Below are positions 40,867 to 47,940 of a stretch of DNA of 64,000 bases, piece after piece. A model generated the notes under the pieces. The model was not told the origin of the DNA and searched no databases. It saw only the letters and a list, made by a program, of their open reading frames with translations. Positions within the stretch are counted from its first letter, which is position 1. Every line of letters begins with the position of its first letter. A program made the translations under genes and the position numbers. Source of the DNA: Acidimicrobiaceae bacterium (lineage in GTDB: Bacteria; Actinomycetota; Acidimicrobiia; Acidimicrobiales; Aldehydirespiratoraceae); assembly GCA_009842325.1 (NCBI GenBank), contig VYFQ01000003.1:1-64000 (forward strand), read 5' to 3'.

Positions 40867-41787
40867 GTGACTATGGACCAGCACTCGTCCCGGCCGTCCG
40901 TGGACGCCCGAGCGGCCGGTCCGCTGTCGCCGGAGGAGATCGACTCGTACTGGGCGGATGGGTACCTGTTCGTCGAGCACGCCATCACTCCTGAACAGCT
41001 CAAGGCCCTCGTCGCCGACTTCGATGCCTGGGTCGAGGAGAGCCGCGAGCACAACGAGCCCTACGGCGACACGCTCGCCGGGCGCCCGCGATTTGACCTG
41101 GCGCCCGAGCACACCGCCGTCGCGCCACGGCTCCGCCGGGTCGCCTCGCCGGTGGAGATCTCCGACAACTATCTGGCGGTCATGCGGGACAACCGGGCCC
41201 TCGATGCCGTCGCCCAGCTGATCGGGCCGAACGTGGAGTTCAACAACTCGAAGATCAACGCCAAGCAGCCGGGGGCGTCCACCGAGGTCAAGTACCACCA
41301 GGACTTCTTGTTCCAGCCTCACAGCAACGAAGACCTCATCGCCGTTCTGTTCTTTCTCGACGACGTGACCCTCGAGAACGGTCCGTTGAACGTGGTGTCG
41401 GGCACGCATCGCCACGAACTGTTCGATCATTGGCACGATGGGGTGTTCACCGGCGCGGTCAGCCCACAGGTCGTGGCCGACCATGTCGCCGACGCAGTAC
41501 CGATCTACGGCCCAGCCGGCTCGGCCTGCTTGATGCACACCCGGCTGTTGCACGGGTCAGCGCCGAATACGTCGGACCGTCCGCGGACTCTGTTCATCAG
41601 TGAGTACCGGGCTGAGGATTCCAAGCCGCTGCAGGTCAGCCATCTCCCGAGCATCCATGACGGCGAAGTGGTGCGGGGCGAGCGAACCAACCGCGTGCGA
41701 TGCTCGACCTACGAGATGGAGTTCCCCGAGGTGCCGACGGGTGCATCCTTCTTCTCGCAGCAGGCCAAGGCCGGCGCGGTTACGTGA
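40867..41787 (+). CDS. phytanoyl-CoA dioxygenase (PhyH) family protein
   Basis: This 306-residue Fe(II)/2-oxoglutarate dioxygenase has an iron triad H144-x-D146 (VKYHQDFLFQPH) and H229 (TRLLHGSAPN), with R240 for 2-oxoglutarate, plus DVTLENGPLNVVSGTHRHE. It starts at a GTG (or the ATG two codons later). It is the first gene of a three-gene operon with a 4-bp overlap to the next. The family includes ectoine hydroxylase EctD, but the EctD signature is not exact here, so hydroxylation of an osmolyte-like compound is only a hypothesis based on the two downstream genes. Confidence 0.9.
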   Translation: MTMDQHSSRPSVDARAAGPLSPEEIDSYWADGYLFVEHAITPEQLKALVADFDAWVEESREHNEPYGDTLAGRPRFDLAPEHTAVAPRLRRVASPVEISDNYLAVMRDNRALDAVAQLIGPNVEFNNSKINAKQPGASTEVKYHQDFLFQPHSNEDLIAVLFFLDDVTLENGPLNVVSGTHRHELFDHWHDGVFTGAVSPQVVADHVADAVPIYGPAGSACLMHTRLLHGSAPNTSDRPRTLFISEYRAEDSKPLQVSHLPSIHDGEVVRGERTNRVRCSTYEMEFPEVPTGASFFSQQAKAGAVT

Positions 41788-42971
41788 CTACCGGCGCTGA
41801 TCCCGCCGCCGGCGAATCAGTGCGTCCCGGGCGCGGATTCCCCGCCGAGGAGTTCGCTGATCGCACCCGACGGTGCCAGGCAGCGATGGAGGAGCGAGAC
41901 ATCGCAGCCATCTTCGTCACCACCGAGCCGGAGGTCCGGTATTTCACCGGGTTCCATACACCGTTCTGGCAGAGCCCGACGCGTCCCTGGTTCACCGTAA
42001 TCCCGGCCACGGGCAAGCCCGTGGCGGTAATCCCGAGCATCGGTCGGGCGTCGATGGCCGAGACATGGATCGACGACATCCGGACCTGGTCGTCGCCCCG
42101 GCCGCACGACGACGGCGTGACGCTGCTGGTCGATTGCCTGAGCGAGCTCGCCGCCGGTGGCTCGATTGGAATGCCGATGGGTCCCGAGACGCATGTGCGG
42201 ATGCCGCTTCGTGACCTCGATCGGGTGCGGGCAGAGGTCGGTGATTTCACCGATGTCACCGACATTGTGAGCGGTCTGCGGATGGTCAAGAGCGAGCTCG
42301 AGATCGACAAGCACCGCTTCATCTGTGGCGTGGTGTCCGACGCATTCGACGAAATCCCCAACCTGCTGTCCACCGGCATGACCGAACGGCAGGCGTTCGC
42401 GGCGTTCCGGGCCGAGATCCTCCGGCAGGGCGCGGACGACGTGCCCTACCTGGTGGGGGCGACCGGCCCGGGCGGGATCGACGACATCATCCGGCAACCG
42501 ACCGATCGTGAGATCGTCGACGGCGACATGCTGATCTTCGACACCGGCTCTACCTATGACGGGTACTTCAGCGACTTCGACCGCAACTTCGCCTTCGCCG
42601 CCGCCACCCAAGCTGCCATGGACGCCTACCGGGCGGTGTGGGAGGCGACCGAGGCCGGCATCGCCGCGGCCCGGCCCGGCGCGACGACGACCGACGTATT
42701 CGCCGCCATGAACGAGGTGCTGAAGGCGGCCGGATCCTTGGGGAACGAAATCGGACGGATGGGTCACGGTTTGGGTATGCAGGTCACCGAATGGCCCTCG
42801 CACACCGCGTGCGACGAGACTCCGATCGTGGAGAACATGGTGCTCACGGTCGAACCGGGCCTGCTGTGGGAACCCGGCAAGGCGATGGTGCACGAAGAGA
42901 ACATCGTCGTGCGGGCTGGTGGTGCCGAGCTGCTCAGCCGGCGGGCGGCTCCCGACCTTCCCATCATCTGA
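41784..42971 (+). CDS. M24 family metallopeptidase (Xaa-Pro dipeptidase / ectoine hydrolase-like)
   Basis: The 395-residue protein has a creatinase N-domain and a pita-bread catalytic domain. All five metal ligands are present: D253, D264, H328 (GRMGHGLGM), E357 (VEPGL) and E371 (VHEEN). It begins at a GTG overlapping the PhyH stop (GTGA), and its stop shares one base with the next ATG, so the operon is translationally coupled. M24 enzymes of this size include Xaa-Pro dipeptidases, creatinase and the ectoine hydrolase DoeA/EutD. The next gene resembles EutA, which favours hydrolysis of a cyclic or N-acyl amino acid over peptide cleavage; this is inference. Confidence 0.9.
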   Translation: MTTGADPAAGESVRPGRGFPAEEFADRTRRCQAAMEERDIAAIFVTTEPEVRYFTGFHTPFWQSPTRPWFTVIPATGKPVAVIPSIGRASMAETWIDDIRTWSSPRPHDDGVTLLVDCLSELAAGGSIGMPMGPETHVRMPLRDLDRVRAEVGDFTDVTDIVSGLRMVKSELEIDKHRFICGVVSDAFDEIPNLLSTGMTERQAFAAFRAEILRQGADDVPYLVGATGPGGIDDIIRQPTDREIVDGDMLIFDTGSTYDGYFSDFDRNFAFAAATQAAMDAYRAVWEATEAGIAAARPGATTTDVFAAMNEVLKAAGSLGNEIGRMGHGLGMQVTEWPSHTACDETPIVENMVLTVEPGLLWEPGKAMVHEENIVVRAGGAELLSRRAAPDLPII

Positions 42972-43744
42972 TGACCGTCCCCGATCTGGTGCGGCTGCCG
43001 TTCGACACCGACGACGGCTTCGGTGCTCGGGCCCGCATCGGTCTGATCGTGCTGGAGAGCGATCAAACGATCGAAGCCGAGGCCCGCATGCTGGACCTCC
43101 CCGGCGTGGACTTCTACCACTCGCGTATCCCCAACTCGTCGGAGGTCACGTCCGAAAGCCTGACCGACATGGCGAGGCGTCTCCCGGCCGCGGCCGCTCT
43201 GCTGCCCAGGGAGTTCGACTTCGATGTGATCGGCTACGGCTGCACGTCGGCGGCGACACTGATCGGCGCGGACCGGGTGGCTGCCGCCATCCAGAGCGAA
43301 CACCCCGGCGTGGCCTGCACCGACCCGATCACGGCCGCCGTCGCCGCTCTCCGGGCTCTCGACGCCCACCGGGTCGCGGTCGTCACCCCCTACACCGCCG
43401 ATGTCACCGCACCGATCGTTCGCATTCTCGCCGACGAGGGCCTCTCGGTGACCGCACTGGGGTCCTTCCTGGAGTCGAACGACTTGACCGTGGCCCGCAT
43501 CTCCCCGCAGTCGATCGCCGAAGGCGTGCGGGCGACGGCCCGCGGCGCGGACTGCGACGCGGTATTCGTGTCGTGTACCAGCCTGCGGCTGCTGGCCTCG
43601 GTCGATGGCCTCGAATCAGAGGTCGGTTTGCCGGTCCTGTCCAGCAACATGGCCCTGTTCTGGCACCTGCTCCGCCTGGCCGGCGTCGCCGATGGGATCG
43701 ATGGGTTGGGCCGGCTCTTCACTCGCCAGCTGACGGCTGGCTGA
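42971..43744 (+). CDS. Asp/Glu racemase superfamily protein, EutA / maleate isomerase-like
   Basis: The 257-residue protein has the two catalytic cysteines of the superfamily: C91 in YGCTSAA and C202 in VSCTSLR, and the end motif SSNMALFWHLLRLAGV seen in maleate isomerase, arylmalonate decarboxylase and EutA proteins. The start (MTVPDLVRLPFDTD) overlaps the preceding stop by 1 bp. EutA in ectoine-utilisation clusters sits beside an M24 hydrolase, as here. It probably isomerises or epimerises a small carboxylic acid produced by the upstream enzymes. Confidence 0.88.
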   Translation: MTVPDLVRLPFDTDDGFGARARIGLIVLESDQTIEAEARMLDLPGVDFYHSRIPNSSEVTSESLTDMARRLPAAAALLPREFDFDVIGYGCTSAATLIGADRVAAAIQSEHPGVACTDPITAAVAALRALDAHRVAVVTPYTADVTAPIVRILADEGLSVTALGSFLESNDLTVARISPQSIAEGVRATARGADCDAVFVSCTSLRLLASVDGLESEVGLPVLSSNMALFWHLLRLAGVADGIDGLGRLFTRQLTAG

Positions 43745-43812
43745 ACCGTCAGGCGAGCGTGCCTGCAACTGACGCCATCCACTTGGAGGCCTGACACCGA
43801 CAGTGGATGTAG

Positions 43813-44619
43813 TTATCCCGGGCCCCATCGCAGGGTGTACTCGGTGGTGCCGGGCTCGACGCCTTGGACCCTGAGGTAGTAGGTCCCGGGGTCGAGGTTG
43901 AGTCCGATCTGCTCCCAGTCCTGTTGGTCGGCACCGTTCGCGCGGCGGAGTGTGGACGATGCGATCGTCTTGCCGTCGCCGTCTTCGAGGAAGAGGTCGA
44001 TGTCGATCGTGTAGTGACGCAGGCCTAGTGAGATGGCGCGCCGCTGGGTGAGCGTGAAGGTGTAGTAGTCGATGCCGTCGGTGAGGTCGTGCCGAGGCCA
44101 GTGCTTCGTGTCGAATTCGGCGTCGGGGCCGAGGGTTGAAGCGCTGGCGCGGTGCACGGCGTTGGGATCGGTACCGGTGTTGGAGTCTGTACCGGCGTTG
44201 GGATCGGTACCGGCGTTGGCGTCGGGGGACTCGGGCGGGTGGAGCCGGTTGTTGCCGGGTTCGTCTGCTTCGGGTGCTTCCGGGTCGGGTTCGTCCGGGT
44301 CGGGTGCTTCCGGGTCGGGTGCTTCCGGTTGGGGTGCTTGTGCTTCGGGTTCCCCGGCCGTTGCGACGATCTGCGCCGGCGTCTCCGGCTGACCGTCACT
44401 GGCGCTGTCGCCCGACCGCAGGATTCCAGCGAGCCATGGGACAGCGAGAATTGCGGCGAGAATCACGCCGCCCACCACTGTCGCGACCAGTCCCCCCACC
44501 ACTGTCGCCGCTACGAGGATCCGGAACGGCCCGCCCTGGCCGACCCAGTGGGCTCTCTCCCGGTCGAGCTGGCGTCTCCACCAAGCCTGCCGGTCCGGGT
44601 CTGTGCTGGGACTCGTCAT
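43813..44619 (-). CDS. membrane-anchored protein with acidic repeat linker and PPC-like beta domain
   Basis: The 268-residue protein has a short cytoplasmic N-terminus, a long transmembrane segment (about 34-65), a low-complexity acidic linker with imperfect repeats PEAPDPEAPDPDEPDPEAP (about 95-120) and GTDPNAGTDSNTGTDPNA (about 138-155), then a C-terminal domain (about 165-268). This last part (DGIDYYTFTLTQRRAISLGL, then YTIDIDLFLEDGDGKTIA, and LDPGTYYLRVQGVEPGTTEYTLRWG) resembles the bacterial pre-peptidase C-terminal (PPC) beta-sandwich usually attached to secreted enzymes. Here it stands without a catalytic domain. It may be a cell-surface binding protein. The linker DNA repeats are prone to slippage. 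Confidence 0.75.
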   Translation of the reverse strand: MTSPSTDPDRQAWWRRQLDRERAHWVGQGGPFRILVAATVVGGLVATVVGGVILAAILAVPWLAGILRSGDSASDGQPETPAQIVATAGEPEAQAPQPEAPDPEAPDPDEPDPEAPEADEPGNNRLHPPESPDANAGTDPNAGTDSNTGTDPNAVHRASASTLGPDAEFDTKHWPRHDLTDGIDYYTFTLTQRRAISLGLRHYTIDIDLFLEDGDGKTIASSTLRRANGADQQDWEQIGLNLDPGTYYLRVQGVEPGTTEYTLRWGPG

Positions 44620-44775
44620 CGAGCCGTCCTCCGAGTCGGCGGGTGAACGAGGTGGCTGACTAGTCGCTGTCCTCGAAGGGGATTGCGGTCAGTTCCTGGT
44701 CTGCGCTGATCCGTGCCGCCGGATTCGACTTGAATTGAGGATTCCGCATGGTCGGGCAGTGCTCCTCACCAGGAA
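44620..44775. other. intergenic; no recognised gene
   Basis: Only a 29-codon minus-strand frame (44660-44748, MRNPQFKSNPAARISADQEL) is present here, with no similarity I recognise and no clear ribosome binding site. The region lies between the PPC-domain gene and the decayed tRNA copy. Confidence 0.4.
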
Positions 44776-44787
44776 GTGGAGCTAAGG
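44776..44787 (+). repeat. copy 2 of the 12-bp tRNA-Ala 3' end
   Basis: GTGGAGCTAAGG here is identical to 40746-40757 within tRNA-Ala and to 44985-44996. Three exact 12-mers in the same orientation in 4.3 kb are unlikely by chance. Confidence 0.65.
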
Positions 44788-44812
44788 ATATCTGAACGCT
44801 CGCTATCGCCCC
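44778..44812 (-). pseudogene. decayed tRNA-Ala copy (internal deletion)
   Basis: On the minus strand this 35-nt stretch begins GGGGCGATAGC, matching the 5' acceptor of the intact tRNA-Ala (GGGGCTATAGC) at 10 of 11 positions. It ends with GTTCA-gat-at-CCTTAGCTCC, close to its T-loop and 3' acceptor. The D-arm and anticodon arm are missing. It cannot fold as a tRNA. It looks like a duplicated tRNA gene that suffered an internal deletion. Confidence 0.6.
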
Positions 44813-45159
44813 AGGCACGGGACGGCGGTGCCACAGGCCGCGGCGCCAACGCCGCACGACCTGACTACGCCGTCCGAAGACGGTTCGCGGACGGTCCAGC
44901 CGGGGACCGTCATCTCGGCGCGAAGAAATACAGGGCGCGCCGCTCTGCCGGGAACTGCTGGGAATTCGTGGCAAGTCCTCCGGGGTGGAGCTAAGGCTTC
45001 GGTCGAGCAGTTGGTGCCGGCGAGGATGCCAGCCCGCTCCAAAGACCTCACCGCGGTGTCGGCCGTCGTGGATGCGGTGGCAGGCATGGCTGATATCGCC
45101 AAGAACACCGAGAGCGTGGCCACGGCCATAAGGGCCATCCAGAGCTTTCTCGTCTCCAT
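44803..45159 (-). pseudogene. truncated secreted protein with partial SLH-like repeat
   Basis: The 118-codon frame begins with a convincing signal peptide (KLWMALMAVATLSVFLAISAM, cleavage near ATA-S) followed by TTADTAVRSLERAGILAGTNC. This resembles the start of the S-layer-homology-like repeats (A-V-x-x-L-x-x-x-G-I-L-x-G-T-x-C) common at the ends of actinobacterial surface proteins. After about residue 58 the sequence becomes arginine/proline-rich and unlike a folded domain. That boundary coincides with the 12-bp tRNA-Ala 3'-end copy at 44985-44996. I read it as a gene cut by a recombination event. Alternatively it could be a short exported peptide. Confidence 0.5.
44985..44996 (+). repeat. 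copy 3 of the 12-bp tRNA-Ala 3' end
   Basis: This exact GTGGAGCTAAGG lies inside the minus-strand secreted-protein remnant at the point where its recognisable similarity stops. No further tRNA sequence is adjacent. Confidence 0.6.
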
Positions 45160-45241
45160 TTCCAGTCATGCGCCATCACGACTGGATCATTTCTGTCGCT
45201 CGGGTCGTTGACTGCGGCCCCAGCGCCGTGCGGGCGAGCGG

Positions 45242-46270
45242 TCAGGCCGCCTTGATCTCCTCGATGATGGGGCCCCAGCGGTCCTTGTCCCTCACACCGG
45301 CGTAGAACTGGAGCCGGTCGAGCGTGCCGCCGAAGCGCTCGGCGATGCGCCCCGGCACCTCGTGGGGTTCGGCCACGATGGCGAAGGCGCCCAGCATGTC
45401 GTCGTCGATCACATTGCCCATCTCGACCCACTGCCCCCGCTTCGACAAGCGGTTGAGCTCGGTCTGGGCGTCGCCCCAGCCGTGGTGCTCCAGCACGCCC
45501 CGGTAGGCGGGCGTGGATCCGTAGAAGGCGATCTGCTGGCGGGTCCGCGTCGCCTGGGCGGCGATCTCCTCCTCGCGGAATCCGGACACCACGAACACCG
45601 GCATCGAGATCTCGAAGTCGGACCGATCCCGTCCCGCCTCGGCCAGGCCGGCCTGCACGTTGGGCATCGTCACGTCGCGCAGGTACTCGGCCGTCTGGAA
45701 GGCGTGGCATACCAAGCCGTCCGCAGCCCGGCCCGCCACTTTGGTCATCAGCGGTCCGACCGCCGAGATCAGGATGGGCGGCGGCGCCACGTCGATGGGT
45801 CCTGGGCTGAACATGGGCGTCATCAGGGTGTGGCGGTAGAACTCGCCCCGGAAGTTGAGCCGCTCGCCGGTCTGCCAGGCCTCCCAGATGGCCCGGATGG
45901 CCCCGATCATCTCCTCCATGCGGGCCGCGGGACGCGACCAGGGCATCGAGAAGCGCTTGGTGATGTGGGCCTGGATCTGGCTGCCCAACCCGAGCAGGAA
46001 GCGCCCCTGCGACAGTGCCTGCAGGTCCCAGGCGGTGTGGGCCAGCACCATCGGGTTGCGGGCGAAGCCCACCGCGATTGCGGTCATCAGCTCTATCCGC
46101 TCGGTGTGCTGAGCGGCCAGCGCGAGAGGCAGGAAGGGGTCGTGGCTGGTCTCGGCCGACAGCAGCCCGCTGTAGCCGTCCTGCTCCATCATCCGGGCCC
46201 GGTCGCCGATGCCGGCGAGCTCTTGGCTGCTGGCCGCCTCGGGGAGGCCGATCCAGGCGTCGATCTTCAT
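45242..46270 (-). CDS. LLM class (luciferase-like) F420-dependent oxidoreductase
   Basis: The 342-residue TIM-barrel protein of the bacterial-luciferase-like family starts at MKIDAWIGLPEAASS behind a GGAGG box (spacing 6-7). Motifs include LLSAETSHDPFLPLALAAQHTERIELMTAIAVGFARNPM, LSQGRFLLGLGSQIQAHITKRFSMPW and RAADGLVCHAF. These match the actinobacterial F420-dependent group rather than FMN monooxygenases. Substrate unknown. The presence of F420 enzymes supports an actinobacterial host. Divergent from the thioredoxin-like gene. Confidence 0.9.
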   Translation of the reverse strand: MKIDAWIGLPEAASSQELAGIGDRARMMEQDGYSGLLSAETSHDPFLPLALAAQHTERIELMTAIAVGFARNPMVLAHTAWDLQALSQGRFLLGLGSQIQAHITKRFSMPWSRPAARMEEMIGAIRAIWEAWQTGERLNFRGEFYRHTLMTPMFSPGPIDVAPPPILISAVGPLMTKVAGRAADGLVCHAFQTAEYLRDVTMPNVQAGLAEAGRDRSDFEISMPVFVVSGFREEEIAAQATRTRQQIAFYGSTPAYRGVLEHHGWGDAQTELNRLSKRGQWVEMGNVIDDDMLGAFAIVAEPHEVPGRIAERFGGTLDRLQFYAGVRDKDRWGPIIEEIKAA

Positions 46271-46339
46271 GGTTGCCTCCAGGTGGGGCCGGCCGGACTG
46301 GCGGCGGGCTGAATCCGGCGCGGTGGCCGATACGTTGCG

Positions 46340-47065
46340 ATGACGATGGCCGACGTTACCGACGCCACGTTCCAGGCCCAAGTAGTGGACCGGTCCCAGA
46401 CCGTCCCGGTGATCGTGGACCTCTGGGCCTCCTGGTGCGAGCCGTGCCGGCAGCTGACCCCGCTGCTCGAGAAGGTGGTGGCCGAGACCAACGGCGCGGT
46501 CGAGTTGGCCAAGGTGGACGTCGAGAAGAACCCGGGCGTGGCGCAGGCGTTCCGGGTCCAGTCGATCCCGGCCGTCTACGCCATGGTGGACGGCCAGGTC
46601 GCCGACGGCTTCCTCGGAGCCCAAGGTGAGGCCGCGGTGCGCGAGTTCGTGCAGCGACTGCTGCCCACGCCGGAGATGACCGAGATCGAAGGGCTGATCG
46701 CGGCGGGCGACGAGGCCTCCCTGAGAGCCGCCCTCGAGATCGAGGCCGACAACGCGGCCGCGGTGACGGCCCTGGCCGCGCTCCTCATCGACGACGGCCG
46801 CGCCGCTGAAGCGGTCGAGTTGCTGGAACGGGTCCCGGAGACGCCGGAGACCAGGCGCTTGATCGCGCTCGCCCGGGTTCAGGAGTCGGGCGACGCTCCC
46901 GCCGGCGGGGCGTCCGGCGTCGAGGCCGAGCTGGCCGAGCTGCTGGCCACCGTCAAGAGCGATGACGACGCCCGCCAGCGTTTCGTCGACCTGCTGGAGG
47001 TGCTCGGGCCCGACGACCCCCGCACCTCGGCCTGGCGCAGGAGGCTTTCGACCGCCCTGTTCTGA
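46340..47065 (+). CDS. thioredoxin-domain / TPR co-chaperone (CnoX/YbbN-like)
   Basis: The 241-residue cytosolic protein has a thioredoxin domain (1-110) with an intact C33-E-P-C36 active site (WASWCEPCRQLTPLL) and cis-Pro in QSIPAVYAM, then an alpha-helical TPR-like part (about 115-241) as in E. coli CnoX/YbbN. That protein couples redox holdase activity to GroEL/DnaK. The actinobacterial versions keep the CxxC, as here. It starts at MTMADVTDATF. It is followed by a large hairpin, so it is a single-gene unit. Confidence 0.9.
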   Translation: MTMADVTDATFQAQVVDRSQTVPVIVDLWASWCEPCRQLTPLLEKVVAETNGAVELAKVDVEKNPGVAQAFRVQSIPAVYAMVDGQVADGFLGAQGEAAVREFVQRLLPTPEMTEIEGLIAAGDEASLRAALEIEADNAAAVTALAALLIDDGRAAEAVELLERVPETPETRRLIALARVQESGDAPAGGASGVEAELAELLATVKSDDDARQRFVDLLEVLGPDDPRTSAWRRRLSTALF

Positions 47066-47128
47066 ACTTCAATGGCTTAACCACCTCAGGGGTGGCTAAC
47101 TGATTGAAGTTCCGGCCGTATGGCCGGA
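47064..47128 (+). terminator. terminator-like double hairpin after the CnoX-like gene
   Basis: GAACTTCAAT (47064-47073) and ATTGAAGTTC (47103-47112) are perfect complements, with TTAACCACC/GGTGGCTAA pairing inside. A second hairpin, TCCGGCC-gtat-GGCCGGA, follows at 47111-47128. The first arm overlaps the stop codon of the upstream gene. There is no U-tract, so termination may depend on structure alone. Confidence 0.65.
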
Positions 47129-47238
47129 CGCTGCGAGTCGCCCTGTGCTGGTCTGAATTGAGGAGCGCTATTCTCACTGGCGGCTAGCCGGCCGCCTCTG
47201 TTGTGTCGGCCTATTGCGGGCAACACGGAGGACACGCA

Positions 47239-47940
47239 ATGGGCACGCCACCCGCTGGCGGTCGCGGTCGCAGGCTCGCGGTGCCGTCTCCGGGAGCGCT
47301 GGCCGACCGGCTGGGCGTGTCGCCGGTGACGGTGGTCGTCGGTGTGGTCGCAGTGGTCGGGGCCGCGATCGGGGGCTGGTGGGCGCTGCGCACGCCTCCT
47401 GGCCCCGACCCGGCCGAGATCCTGCCCATGGCCGGCTCCGTGGAGATCCCCGTACCGGATCCGTCACCGATGCCGGACCCGGGCCGGATGGTGGTGGACG
47501 TCGTCGGGGCGGTGGTCCGGCCCGGCCTGCACGAACTGCCCGCCACCAGCCGCGTCGCCGACGCGGTCGAAGCCGCGGGCGGGCTGACGGCCGAGGCCGA
47601 CCGGATGCGGCTCAACCTGGCTGAGCCGCTGAGCGACGGGTCGCGCCTGTGGGTGCCCGCGGTGGGGGAGCCGGCGGGACCCGAGGTCGTGTCGGTCACC
47701 GCCGGCACGGTCGACGGCAGCCGGGCCGGAGCGGCGGGCGCACGGCTGAACGTCAATACCGCCAGTGCGGCTGCGCTCGAGGGTCTGCCGGGCATCGGTC
47801 CGACGCTGGCCACAGCCATCGTCGAGCATCGCCAGCGCTCCGGTCCGTTCTCCACTGTCGACGAACTGGTCGAGGTGTCCGGCATCGGTCCGGTCAAGCT
47901 TGAGCAGATCCGCCCCCTGGCGACGGTGGATGGCCCGTGA
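47239..47940 (+). CDS. comEA: ComEA family DNA-binding protein
   Basis: The 233-residue protein has an N-terminal transmembrane segment (SPVTVVVGVVAVVGAAIGGWWAL), an extracytoplasmic SLBB-like domain (MVVDVVGAVVRPGLHELPATSRVADAVEAAGG) and a C-terminal helix-hairpin-helix pair (LNVNTASAAALEGLPGIGPTLATAIVEHR and VSGIGPVKLEQIRP). It binds incoming DNA at the membrane and passes it to ComEC. The ATG at 47239 has GGAGG at a suitable distance; an upstream ATG has none. It overlaps comEC by 4 bp (GTGA). Confidence 0.93.
   Translation: MGTPPAGGRGRRLAVPSPGALADRLGVSPVTVVVGVVAVVGAAIGGWWALRTPPGPDPAEILPMAGSVEIPVPDPSPMPDPGRMVVDVVGAVVRPGLHELPATSRVADAVEAAGGLTAEADRMRLNLAEPLSDGSRLWVPAVGEPAGPEVVSVTAGTVDGSRAGAAGARLNVNTASAAALEGLPGIGPTLATAIVEHRQRSGPFSTVDELVEVSGIGPVKLEQIRPLATVDGP

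Noticed and set aside
40867-41787. Naming the PhyH gene ectD
   Set aside because: The EctD signature around the iron site is not matched; only the neighbourhood suggests ectoine-type chemistry, so the name was not given.
44145-44350. CRISPR-like or minisatellite array in the PPC-protein gene
   Set aside because: The short repeats are in frame and encode a Pro/Glu/Asp/Thr linker; there are no spacers of constant length and no cas genes.
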